From NCBI GenBank assembly GCA_028274465.1, contig CM051458.1, positions 103,556,855-103,620,854 of the forward strand: 64,000 nt of DNA, in the 5' to 3' direction. The stretch is from Plantago ovata. Taxonomy: Eukaryota > Streptophyta > Magnoliopsida > Lamiales > Plantaginaceae. The notes under the pieces were generated by a model that saw nothing but the letters and a program-made list of their open reading frames with translations, made no database searches and was not told the origin of the DNA. Position numbers and translations under genes: made by a program. Shown piece by piece: positions 48,077 to 59,600 of the stretch. Within the stretch, counting starts at the first letter, position 1. Each line of letters starts with the position of its first letter.

Positions 48077-51000
48077 ATGATGGAGGGAGTAGTAGATGCA
48101 AATGCACAACTGGACTTCATTGAGTTTCAGATATTTCCTAGCCAGAACAGGTTATTCCTCAATCTTTAAAGCTTATAATTCTATTAAATTTCAATGTCAA
48201 TAGGGTTTTCTTCTTTTTTCCTTTCCTTTTGTTAATGTCGGTGCTATTCATTTATTTTTGGTTCCCAATTTTTACAAGTTTTCCTGTCCAATATATCCTG
48301 TTTTTCGTATTCTGTGGTTTTGAACTTCTCATGTACCTTAAATCCTTCGAGAACTCTTTTCGTAGCAAACTTTTCGCCCTTGTGTATATGATGCTTACAG
48401 TTGCAAATTGGTTTTTCTTTTTGTTGCCTCTATGAAGGTATGATGCATTTGCCTGCTACGAGAGCAAGAAAGAAAAAGTAACTTCTGGGCCCCTGGAATG
48501 TCTGCTTCCGCATTCTGCTGATGCCAAAGCTTTGCACTCAAAAGGATCCAATGCAGAATACAAACTCACTCCGCCCGGAAGCACACAGGACGTGCGGTGG
48601 TTTACAAAATCAACACTGATAAGGTTGCAAGCCTTTTTCTTGTGTCAGTACTGTGATTTGACTATAACTCTTTAGGCAACTCTTTATTTACTGGACTTTT
48701 TCTTTCTGTCATCAGGTTTCTGTGTATAATTGGTTCTCCAAATATACTGAGCATCACTAGTTCAGTGAAAAATGAGATGTCTCAGCTAGAAGAAGCGCGG
48801 AGATTCCATCTATCTCTATACGCAAAGGTAAAATCAGCTGGTCGATTTTCTTGAATCATTGATTGAAAAATTGAAATGTAAAATTACACTTATGTTTTCA
48901 TGTTTGACTAAAACATTCTTTTCCTAATATTGTTAATGGCATGTCTGCAGGCTGACGGCTCAGATGCTTCGAAGTAAGTTTTTATTTCCTGTATTCTGAT
49001 ACCTGAAATTCAAGATTAGCGTCTTTGTAATCTGAATTGTTGATTTCTTACAGAAATGAACTGCTTCGAGCGATTGACCTGAGGCTCACTGCGTTAGAGG
49101 GAGAACTGATCACTGCTTTTGACCAAGTAACCGGTTCAAGGCTATGTGTTCAGGAGATGACTGACATAGAGAAGTTCTTTCATCATGTTGGATCAAGTGA
49201 ACTAAGGTAATCTAAGTTCTAGAACAAGACAAATGATTATCATGGCCAATTTTTAGATACATCATTTTCTGGTTGTCTATGAATGAGTGCTAACTTGGTG
49301 AATTCATTCCAGTGATCCCTTGCGGAAGTATATAGAATTGATACAGAAAACTGAGGTTGTTGATAATGCAAATAGTGGACAAACTTTGGAGATCGACAGA
49401 GGGAGAGCAAAAGAAGGAAATAATCGAAACACTAGATCATGTTCTTCGGAGACACCAGTGAAGTATGGTGTTTCTCCTGCAAAAGCAGCTCAGGCAGAAA
49501 GGCAAAGTTCAACGGAAAGTGAGGAATCCTCTTTATCGAGTGAGGAAGAGAGACTCTCGGCAGAAAGAAGTCGCACTCTTATACGATCTGCTTCACCTAG
49601 GCGTTCAGCATCTCCGATGCGGAGGATACAAGTTGGACGCTCTGGATCTCGAAGGTCTACTGCAATCACTATTAAGAGCCTTTCCAATTTCCCTGTCAGA
49701 GAACGGTCTTTTTTGCCTCAAGATGATAGTGATGATGGTGAACCAACCCAACCAACTAAGAGGACTGATGTTAATGTCAACCGGATCAGTGTAAAAGATG
49801 CTATAAATCTTTTCGAAAGCAAACAGGGTGATCAAGCCGCGGATATTCAGAAGGCAAGGTCATTATTGATTGCCTCCTCTACTACAAGTAAATCTGTTTT
49901 GAGAAGATGGAGTAGCATAGTAGGTGAAGATTCCTCTCGATCCCCCGCAGATGTGATTCCTACAGATGACATCACCCAGCGTCAAGACGATTCAGAAAGT
50001 TCTGCAAGTAGTTGTAGTTCACCAAAAGTTGAAAAAGAGCTTAATGTTTCTTCTGATTATCAATCAACTGAGCCTTCTGGGTTGGATGCCAAATTGAGCC
50101 CCTCTGAAAGGCCAGTGCAAGAAGAGACGCTTGCTATTGAATCGACAAATGATGACGAAAAGTTAGCTGCCTCCACTGAGTGGAATAGGCAAAAGGAAGC
50201 AGAACTGAACGAGTTGTTAATGAAGATGATGGAAACAAAGCCAGCACAAAGTCGAAATCCAGTTGCTGATAAAAGTAAAAGACAGAGCTTGCCAGCTAAG
50301 CAAAGGGGTGGTCTTTATGATCACTACAAGGAAAAGAGGGATGAGAAACTTCGAGGGGAAACTGTCCGGAAAAAGGCAGAGAAAGACAAACAATTCAAAG
50401 TGATGGAGAAAGCTCTTGATGCAAGCAAATCACGGCTAGCTTCAGCCCCAGCAAGCACCGGTGATGCTGGTAAGAAGCGTATCACTAATAAAGTTCAGAA
50501 ACCAGAAAGGGGCCTGTCTCAACCTTCAAATCCTAAGAAAGTCAACCCAAAAGTTGATGTTGTTAAGAAAACATATACGAAAACGTCATCTTTGCCTGCC
50601 ACACGTAAATCCTGGCCATCATTGCCATCACCGAGAGTGCTCGGTGGATCACCTACCAGAACTCCTGTCTCCACAACTCCTGTTACGGCACCATCTCGTA
50701 GAAAATCCCAACCAGCACCACCAGTTTATCGGTCGAGCTCAAACGTAGATACATCTGAACCACGGACCAAGTCTTTTAAACCAAGTCAGACTGATAGTAA
50801 GAAGACTGTTAAAAGTGTTACAGAGAAGAAACTGCCTGTTACAAAGCCAGCCAGAACTGCGAAAAGCAAAGTTCATAGTGCCTCTGATGATTCTACTTCT
50901 GCGGTCAAACCAAGCTTATATAGCAAGAAGGGGACTGTTGTTCCAGTGGAATCAAAGCCTTTTCTGCGGAAAGGCTCTAAAACTCTTCCTAGCAATAGTC

Positions 51001-52399
51001 AAGTTTCAAAGACAAAATTGTCTACCCGTTCGCAGAATTCGACGAAAAAAGTGGAAGATGAGATCGTAGTTGTGCAAAATGAAACAGTCGAAATTGTTTC
51101 CGAATCTTCTGATCCTGTGATTCTGCCTGAAGCAAGTGAAACTAAAGAGTCACCGATTCATGCAGCTACAAATCCTGAGATCTCTGCAGAGAGCCCCCAG
51201 AAATGTGAAGCTGATGAGAGCTTTAGTCCAGCCGAACCAATTAATTCTGATGTTTTTGACCATTTGTTGGAATCTGTAACAAGAGTTGATGACATTGAAG
51301 AAGAGTCCACCATTTCACCTACAGCTTGGGTGGAAACAGAAGAGCATGAAGATCAGCCCTTTGAGCCCAGTGACCACATTTGCCAAATGGGCTCTCCAAC
51401 GTTTGTAGCCCCTGTTGGTGGAACAAGTCCACGTGTTCGACATTCTCTGTCACAAATGCTTCTTCAGGAAACCAGTGAACCTGATGCCATTGATTGGGGG
51501 AATGCTGAAAATCCACCAACCATGGTATACCAAAAAGATGCACCCAAAGGGTTGAAGAGGCTACTAAAGTTTGCTCGTAAGAGCAAGACCGATACAAATT
51601 CTACAGGTTGGTCTAGTCCTTCTGTCTTTTCTGAAGGAGAGGATGATACAGATGATTCAAAGTCCATCAGCAGGAGAACTTCTGAAAATCTGCTAAAGAA
51701 AGCAACCCTTCAGTCGAAGAACAACGGACATCAAAAGAGTAATTATGACACCTACCGCAAGAATCCATGCGAATATGATCATCCTGGTATGTTTCTCATG
51801 CGACATCCTTCTTTCAGTTCTTCTTGCTTAGAATTAACACTTTGCTGGTCTGGAATGCAATGTTGCATTGTGACTTTGTGAGCACTAGAGGTTTCATATT
51901 GTCTTTCGATTATTGTAGATATTCAAATGGTCATTCATAAATAATGTTCTAAGAAGTTCTCTGAGAGTTGTTTATACTTTCTCGAGTTACAAAACCGTTA
52001 GGTACAGTTTGTGTTAGAAATCGAGTCTTTTAATGGAAATGAGAGATTTTTTAAAGGTGTTTAGCCAGCCAGATGTGCTTTCTACTTTTCTGAGAGGCAA
52101 AAAATTGTTTAGAAAATTCTGACAAACTCAATGCATCCTTTTTCAGCACAAGCAAACATGAACAGAATCAATGTCCAAACTTTATCTCAGCATATCCTGG
52201 AAGGCCATGCTTCAGCTTCTCCAACTATGAGCAAAGGTTTGATTTGAACTGCAGTTTGCTGCATTGCTATTTCAGATTCAGAATACTATAGTGTAACTCA
52301 TTTGTCTCCTGCATGTCTGATTAATTAGTACATGTCCTTCGTCTTTCAGGATCGCGGTCTTTTTTCTCTCTTTCGGCATTTAAAGGCAGCAGCAAGTAG
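48077..52399 (+). CDS. CIP7: COP1-interacting protein 7 (CIP7)-like protein
   Basis: Eight coding exons: 48077-48150, 48438-48623, 48716-48827, 48951-48973, 49054-49206, 49313-51786, 52147-52236 and 52350-52399. They total 3162 nt, 1053 residues, frame intact. The conserved N-terminus (LDFIEFQIFPSQNRYDAFAC; VRWFTKSTLIRFLCIIGSPN) and the ending FFSLSAFKGSSK are typical of the plant CIP7-like family. The long exon 6 is low complexity: Ser/Lys/Pro-rich, with SASPMRR-type RS motifs, a KSVLRRWSSI block, a charged helix (~residues 430-470) and GLKRLLKFARKSK near the end. In Arabidopsis CIP7 (At4g27430) is a nuclear protein that interacts with the ubiquitin ligase COP1 and promotes light-induced genes. 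Whether this is CIP7 itself or its longer paralogue cannot be settled here. A broken piece of this gene lies at 56236. Confidence 0.85.
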
Positions 52400-52924
52400 A
52401 GAATGGAAGCAAATTTCTTGACATCAGAAGCAAAAGTTCACCTTGTAGTATTTGTAGCAGATTCAATTTCAAACAAAATATTACTAACATTAATTGGATT
52501 ACTTCATGTCATATATAAATGTTGTGCACCATTTTGTATTATCAGTACATAAAGCGCCTCAATCTCTTTAATTTATTTCACAAATTAAGACAAACACGCA
52601 CGCTTGGGCCCAAAAAAAAAAAAACTGTGGGCGTTTACAAATTTTGTATCCGTTAACGTGTTATGTGTATTCATCTATTTGTTAATGCACTCTAATGTAT
52701 ATTCAATGTTATATATGCGTGTGATGTCCCCTTCTTCTAACTAAGTTGGTTAAAGATACGAGTATCATTTTCTTAGTCACATGTTCGAATTTCATGGAAG
52801 ATGAAGATGGATTTGTGATACACTAGTAAAGTTTAACTTAGTTCACATAGTCTGCACGCTATTGCGAATCTTCTGGGAGGAGAATTTGTGAACATGGTGA
52901 AAAAACGAAAAGGGAGCTTATGCG
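52400..52924. other. 3' flank of the CIP7-like gene with a SINE-like stretch
   Basis: 3'UTR to about 52560. At 52735-52800 AACTAAGTTGGTTAAAG and ACATGTTCGAATTTC form an A-box/B-box-like pair, suggesting a tRNA-derived SINE. Confidence 0.4.
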
Positions 52925-53355
52925 TTGGTTGTATGTCCAACTGACACCAAAAAACGTGGCTGGGAGACAACATCTGATCGGTCTTATCTATGATTAACAT
53001 CACCATCCTTTTTGGGTGGAGATGGAGATAGAACCATATACGTATGTTATAGTCTTTGCAAATCTACGGAATTAACCACAAAATTTTAATTTTTGGCGTT
53101 TCCACGTATGCATAATACCAGTTTACACTTGTTGATCTTTGGTTGTATGTCTAACTAACGCGAAAAAAGTTGACTGGGAGACAACATCTGATCGGTCTCA
53201 CGTATGATTAGACATTACCATCCTTTGGGTGGAGATGGAGATAGAACCATATACCTACGTACGTTATAGTCTCTGCAAACCTACGGAATTAACCACAAAA
53301 TTTTGGTTTTTGACGTTTCCACGTATGTATAATACTAGTTTCTTGTTGATTCTTA
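52925..53355. repeat. 214-bp tandem duplication
   Basis: Two copies starting at 52925 and 53139, each with TTGGTTGTATGT, GGGAGACAACATCTGATCGG, GGGTGGAGATGGAGATAGAA and GGAATTAACCACAAAATTTT. About 10% of bases differ. Confidence 0.9.
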
Positions 53356-53606
53356 GATGTCAAGTAATACGAAAGAAATAGGGGTGGCGAGACATTATAT
53401 AACTGTTTGGTTGAGAATAGGAAATGAAAAAGTTAGATTTCATGGAATTTGGTTTGAACGGGAATTTAGGGTATCGAAGTGGGAATTTGATGAAATTTCT
53501 TGTTTGGTAGCCAATAAGCCATTTGTCAAAATTAGAAATTGAAACTTACATTTCCAAGTTTGGTTGGCTTGCAATGAAGTTTTTGAAAATCGGGCTCTAT
53601 TGCATT

Positions 53607-54040
53607 TAGGTGCGAGGCCAATATATGGCCGGTGGGGGCACTTGCCCCCACTCAAAATTATATTTACTACTACATAATACTAGTATTTCACATTTTGCCT
53701 GCTCTAACAATTTATTTTGACCCCCCTAAATTTATCAAAGATAACAAAACAAGATACTAAAGTTTAGTGTCAATTATGGAATAGCCAAAAGTAAACTAAA
53801 CTTGCAATATTTTAGCACGTTAAGGTTGAAATTTCAATATACAACGGTGTAAATCCATGTTTGTTCCGTATACTTATGTGTAAATTTAATAATCTCAATT
53901 TGAAATTGAGATAAAATGATTTTATAATTATTTTTCTCCACTTATGTTGCCTAATTTTATAGTTTCAAAAATTTCGGCCAAATTTTATCACCCCATAACA
54001 AATTTGCCCCCTCTGACTGATGTTGCTGGCCTCGCCCCTG
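53607..54040. mobile_element. hAT-like MITE with 8-bp target duplication and a nearby empty site
   Basis: A 434-bp element flanked by ATTGCATT (53599-53606 and 54041-54048), with ends TAGGTGCGAGGCCA and, in complement, CAGGGGCGAGGCCA. A second copy of the flanking sequence near 54832-54920 reads straight through (CAATTGCATCTCCTGAACTA) without the insert. A palindrome GTGGGGGCACTTGCCCCCAC sits near the left end. Confidence 0.85.
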
Positions 54041-54639
54041 ATTGCATTTCCTGAACTACCCATTGGGGATGACTCACTACATCGTCGTTGATACACTTCA
54101 TCATCGTTGGATTTCCTGTTGTTGTTTTCAAAATGCGTCTTTTTCCGTTGTTTTTCCAGCCTTGGTCTTGTACGCAAAGGATCAAATACACCATCAGAAC
54201 GATTATCACTGGTAAACAATGCCTGCACAAGATTCCCATGGACTCAAACTTTTTTACAATCATGCGTCACTTTTCCTATTCCGGTAGCATTCGTCATTGT
54301 GAACCTCTATGGCTTCCCTACTTCTCTAGCATTGATGAGATACTTAATTTGATTTAATGAGTAAGTATTAGTTGATTACATCATTGTTGTGTACTTTGTG
54401 TTTTTTTGCTACAAGTGCATATAATAATTTTTTGATTTTTTATTTTTATTTATTTTTATATTTTTTTAATGATTATTCTTGTGGTATGAAAGTATGATCC
54501 ATTATTTGATTTTGTTTATATATGTTTATGAGGAAATATTTGAGCATATTCTCAACATAGGAGATATAGTTGCTCATTAATCACTCTTTAAATTAAACCT
54601 CCCCACACCCAGTATTGTATTGTAGCATACTTTCCTATG

Positions 54640-54800
54640 ATGGAGAGAAGGAGCTAAAATTTACATTGAGAATATTTTTTTAATTATGTGTTCTCTCCAA
54701 CTCATTAAGTAATATTAATTAATTAATTAAAATTCTAACTTAATAATATAAAATGTGATTTTCTTTTGAAGTATTTTCTAAAGTCACACCACCATAATAA
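54640..54800. repeat. Left arm of a long inverted repeat
   Basis: The complement of this stretch (CATGTGATGTTATTATGGTG ... GAGAGAACACAT) matches 55670-55830 over ~150 bp with small differences. The ~870-bp spacer includes the AAT microsatellite. Confidence 0.8.
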
Positions 54801-55442
54801 CATCACATGGAGTTTATTATTATAATAATAATTTTGAAAATCAGGTTCAATTGCATCTCCTGAACTACCCGTCATTGGGATGACTCATTACATCGTCGTT
54901 GTATACATTTCATCATCGAAATCAAATTTAAACAGAAGACTAGTGTTTGTAACCTGCAATTAGTGTGTTAAATCGGTGGAAACAACAGAGGCAACTATAG
55001 AATTTTGCGGCGAGAAAGAACAGATGTAATTAAAAATTTAAATACAAATTAACGTTCAATTATAACAAGTTTCATGATATTATTAGTCATAGATACTCTT
55101 TCAGAACATATAGCAGAACATTATCGCATGGAAATGAATTAATTAACAGTAAACTGAAGACTTCGAAATACAGGTCTGATGTGAGAATTTTTGTAGTATC
55201 TATGTAATAAATTTATTATTTTACGGCTAACACTCTATATTTTTTATAGTGTAAATGTTAAAATGAAATATATTATCAAATATTTGGAGTAGTTTCTTTT
55301 AATATATACTATAAATATTGATTTTTATACTCCCCCATTTCCTTATAAATTTCCCATAACTTATGAGGGCAATTGTTTAGAAAAAACAACTTCATAAATA
55401 CGTTTTTTCTTCTAAATATTAAGAAAAACAACTCTAGTTCTA

Positions 55443-55443
<1 letters not shown>

Positions 55444-55516
<73 letters not shown>
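55444..55516. repeat. (AAT)n microsatellite
   Basis: About 24 uninterrupted AAT units. It is flanked by direct repeats of AACAACTCTAGTTCTAA (left 55429, right 55517). Confidence 0.95.
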
Positions 55517-55518
<2 letters not shown>

Positions 55519-55669
55519 CAACTCTAGTTCTAATTTTGTGTAAACATTCGTTGTTTTTGATTTATTGAATTCCACTTCATATTAAAAAAAAAAATAATAG
55601 TAAAAAAAATAAAATCCAAACATGTGATATTATAAAAATAATAGTAATAAAAAAATAAAAAATCCAAGC

Positions 55670-55830
55670 ATGTGATATTATTATGGTGGTGTAAGTTTAG
55701 AAAATATTTCAAAAGAATTTCACATTTTATATTTATTAGTATTAATTTTGAATTATAATTAATTAATATTATTTAATAAGTTAGAGAGAACACATGATAA
55801 GAAAATTTTTCCCATGAAATGCTGGAGGAG
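55670..55830. repeat. Right arm of the long inverted repeat
   Basis: Pairs with 54640-54800. Begins CATGTGATATTATTATGGTG. Confidence 0.8.
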
Positions 55831-56235
55831 ATTTCCAATTTGAAAGTGGAAATCTTAGCTCATTTTAAGTGTAAATGAGATTTCCGGTTTTAAATTGGGA
55901 TTCCAGTTCTATTACTTTTTTCCTGATTTTCAATTTTGAAATTATTTCCGACCAAACATGAAACTTGAAAAATGTCAGCCCAATCCTTTTCCTCACCAAC
56001 CAAACAGTCAAACAAAGAAAAAGGAAAAAAAAAAAGGTGGCGTGACATGAACTTTGCAAAACTATTCATATCGTAATAACAAAATGTAAAAGTTTGGGGG
56101 CCGCCAGCTCCTGTCTCCGCCCTGGTAGAGGGTGTTTGGTTGATATCTTCTAGACCTAGAGCTAAAAAATTTGAATAGTAAAACGTTTTGTTGATTTTTT
56201 GTGAGATGATTGGTGTATTTATAGGCTGTATTCCC

Positions 56236-56498
56236 AGACAAATGATGATTATCAATTTATCATGCCCAGATTTTGTTTTAGATACGTCATCTACTGGTTG
56301 TCTATGAATGAGTGCTAACTTGGTGATTCATTCCAGGTAGAAATTGTTTCCGATCGATCCTGTGATTCTGTATGAAGGAAGTGAAACTAAAGAGTCGACG
56401 ATTCACGCAACTACAAATCCTGAGATCTCGATCAGCGCTTGAGTCCAGTCGAACCAATTAACACCGATGTTTTTTACCATGCATGCGTTGGAGCCTAG
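56236..56498 (+). pseudogene. Deleted partial copy of the CIP7-like gene
   Basis: The first ~100 bp match the end of CIP7-like intron 5 (49225-49312: GGTTGTCTATGAATGAGTGC, CATTCCAG). The copy then jumps straight to sequence matching exon 6 from about 51088 (GAAATTGTTTCCGA, GTGAAACTAAAGAGTC, CTACAAATCCTGAGATCTC) to about 51275. Roughly 1.8 kb of the parental exon is missing between the two, and several smaller deletions break the frame. It contains intron sequence, so it was copied as DNA. It lies only 115 bp from the end of the neighbouring SET gene. Confidence 0.85.
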
Positions 56499-56612
56499 AA
56501 CCAATTAAGACGACTTAATTTGACAATGTACCAAAAGAAATAAATTGCCGCTAGCTATGTTATGTTATTATTGCAGTAGACTTCAGAATACAAACTGATC
56601 AACTGTTGTTAT

Positions 56613-59600
56613 TCATCTAAAATAAGGTGGCAATATGATCTCAGCATGCGGCCCATAGTGTCGCGTAAATATTGCTACCAGTCGACTGATGCTGACTGAG
56701 GCATTTTGCTGACCTAACGATTGCTGAATGGTTGCCAGTTTAATCAGCTCATGCCCGATAACAATGTGGTTTTCTCCGTAGAGCTTTTCCAGGATCTGTT
56801 TACGAAAACAATGGTGACAACGTCAACGTTCAAGTTATAGAAAGTTGGGACTTGATTACTGTAGTAGAAGTTAATGGCATTGTATCAATAGGAAGTTAAT
56901 AACATCTTGAAATCATGTAACTAGGATTCCTGTGGAACTAGGCACCATGGAAGTCTTAACCATTTACATTTGCTATGTAGCTTTCGAAATTCTAAACTGT
57001 ATACAGAGAACTATTCTCAACAGAAAAGTGAAAACATACCGCAACTGAAGCCTCACAATGGCTCACTGCAGCTTGTAGGTCTCCAACCAAACAAAGCACT
57101 CGTGCAATATTGTCCTCCGCCTGCAAACATATTAATCACTTTATGATCCGTTGAAAGCAGTCATTCTCTCAATGTCACATTCAAGATGTAGCAATACAAA
57201 GATCCAGAGGAAACTAGTAGGGGACTGAAAGTTACCTCAGCGATTCTCTTATTGAATGGATGCAGTATCTTTTTGTAAGTATCAATAGACGCTGAAGCAT
57301 CCATGATGGAATTAGTCAGGTCATCATTGGAAGCAACACCATCCAGTAATCTGAACAGAAAATCAGCCGTTCATATGTCAATGTCCAAAACAGAATGTAC
57401 ATAGTTATAAGAGCTTGTATAATATACCTTTTGACATAAAATTCAGCTTCAGTGATTGCCTTTTGTGAAGCTTGGAGATCTCGAAAATTGCCACAGCGTA
57501 AGCAGTGTTCAGGTTTTAAGCATTTGCCAGATTTATTCTGCTCAAAGATACCATGGGCCACTTCCATAATGCCTTGAATATCGCACATAGAGCCCTTCAA
57601 CATAGTGAAAGAGAACCACAAAAGATATAATTTAGCATGTTGCAATTGTCTCGTTTTGTTCCATAGCTAGCATAGTCATATAAGTGAACAAGAGACGACC
57701 TATTGCTCTAAAGTTATTTCAGACTCACATTACTAGCTCGGATACAGAAAAATGTGGAATAACATAACACACGTCCTCCAAAGATTAACATAAAGTATCA
57801 GAATTCGACCCTTAGATCAATGAATATCAAAGGGTAACCATAAATCAAATGAAAGGGAACACACCTGTAAAGAGTTACGTCCTTTGGAGTGTGTTAGTTT
57901 CTCATACTCACTTTCGGCAACAAACCTGTCCAGGACTACTCCACAACATTTTGGTGCAATACACCGATTAGCATTTATAACAAGATCGGCGAAGTTCATC
58001 TGTACACAACCACTGCATTGGCAGGTAAATGAGTATCGATCTTCCAGAAACTCACGACGCTTATGGTGGTCCCATTGCCCTACCTGGCACCACAAAATGA
58101 AAAGTTAAATGCTGGTCTATCCATTCCTACTAACTATAATCAGAGAGTTAGATCAAGTATCACAACTTAGTACTTGAAATCTTAATTATCAATCTATAGC
58201 TTTTTGACTTGCTGAAGTTACACTCCCTTGGATCACAACAATAACCCAACAATATACTGGAAGTAAGTTGTGTTTCAGCATTAGCAAGTAGCTAAGTAAC
58301 AAAACCAACGTCGAGCCAGGGGTATTTGGCAATAATTATTGACTATCGAACTTTTTATAGTACTACACAGAAGTGAAGTACCTGTGGCCCATATGATAGC
58401 TCCAGTTGGGTCCCTGTCTTGATGTTTTCTGTAGCTCGTATGAAGAGAGTACGTGAAAGGAAGTATGCATGAACGTTTGGCTGGCAAGAATGATTAAACA
58501 TACTTCCGCTACAATAAACTGCTTGAGCTACGCGGACCTATTAAACATGATCACAAAGAACTTAGGATTTGAAAAAGAAGTCCAGGCTGTTATATACAAG
58601 TATGAATCAATGCAAAAACATTGACACAATACATTTACTCAAATGGAGGAAGCTGTACCCCTTAAAAGATTAGGTCAACTTTAAAAAAAAAATAATAATA
58701 ATTTGAGCTTTTCGCAGTCATTATGAAAGCAAATACACACAAGATTGTGACCAAATTCATCACAATGAAGAATTGAATGTGAAATCGTGAATGCTGAGAT
58801 ATCTTCAAAGCAATGATTTACCTGTTCCACAGAACTTGTCACGTCATAACATAGAGGCTGTTTTGCATCAGAAAATTTCATGTGGGCAATTGCCATTGAA
58901 TTGACCCTTATTTGAGAAAGCAGAATAACAATCTGCAGCAAAGAGAGAGACATAGAATCAACATTTGCAAGATATTAAGGATAAAAGGAAATACAGTACA
59001 AAGTAATAACTAGTTCTCATTATTATCAAGTATACCTGTGAAACCAGAGTCGAGTTCAAGGGGAGTTTGGAGGCAACAGATTGCTGGAGACAGCACACTA
59101 GAATAACAGAGTATACATGAAATTCTAATTTGTTTTCACCAGAAAGTTTTTCATAATTCTGACAAAGATCCTGGGAATAAAAAAAAAGGGGTCAGCCTGA
59201 AGAACAAGTTATTCATTAAGATGAAATTGTACCAACAAAGCACATTGAACTACAACATTACCAGAATGCCATGGTAACTAGGATCAACACCGTTGGAATG
59301 TTGTTGTTTGACATACTTCACAAGTATACGACCAGCCAGAACCAAGTCAGATGGCAAAACTACAGGCCAGTGAACTCCACAACATTCGTGACTATGTTCA
59401 ACAGTATGTTCATTTGTCAAACTAAAATTGCCAAGCGAAGTAACTTGTCTGACATAATCTTTAATATCATCTGATAAGTTTTTGGTGGATTTGTATTCTT
59501 CAATCTTACAAGAATTTCTTCCTCCAGCTTGCATTTGACATTGTACTGAGCAATATAATGGTATCGTACATGATGTACACGGAACAGTATCTTCTGGCAG

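Larger units (their letters stand above)
53405..55995. mobile_element. Composite repeat-rich block, possibly one large noncoding transposon
   Basis: Both edges carry an inverted ACTGTTTGGTTG (left near 53402; right CAACCAAACAGT near 55998), with weaker similarity extending about 60 bp inward. Inside are a hAT-like insertion (53607-54040), two direct copies of a TTGCATTTCCTGAACTACCC segment, a long inverted repeat (about 54640-54800 and 55670-55860) and an AAT microsatellite. No transposase is recognisable, and no target duplication was seen outside, so the outer boundary is inferred. Confidence 0.4.

Noticed and set aside
49465..51667. Several frames of 60-109 codons on both strands over CIP7-like exon 6
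   Set aside because: Shadows of the intact 824-codon exon frame.
55309..55575. Poly-Tyr frame
   Set aside because: Translation of the AAT microsatellite.
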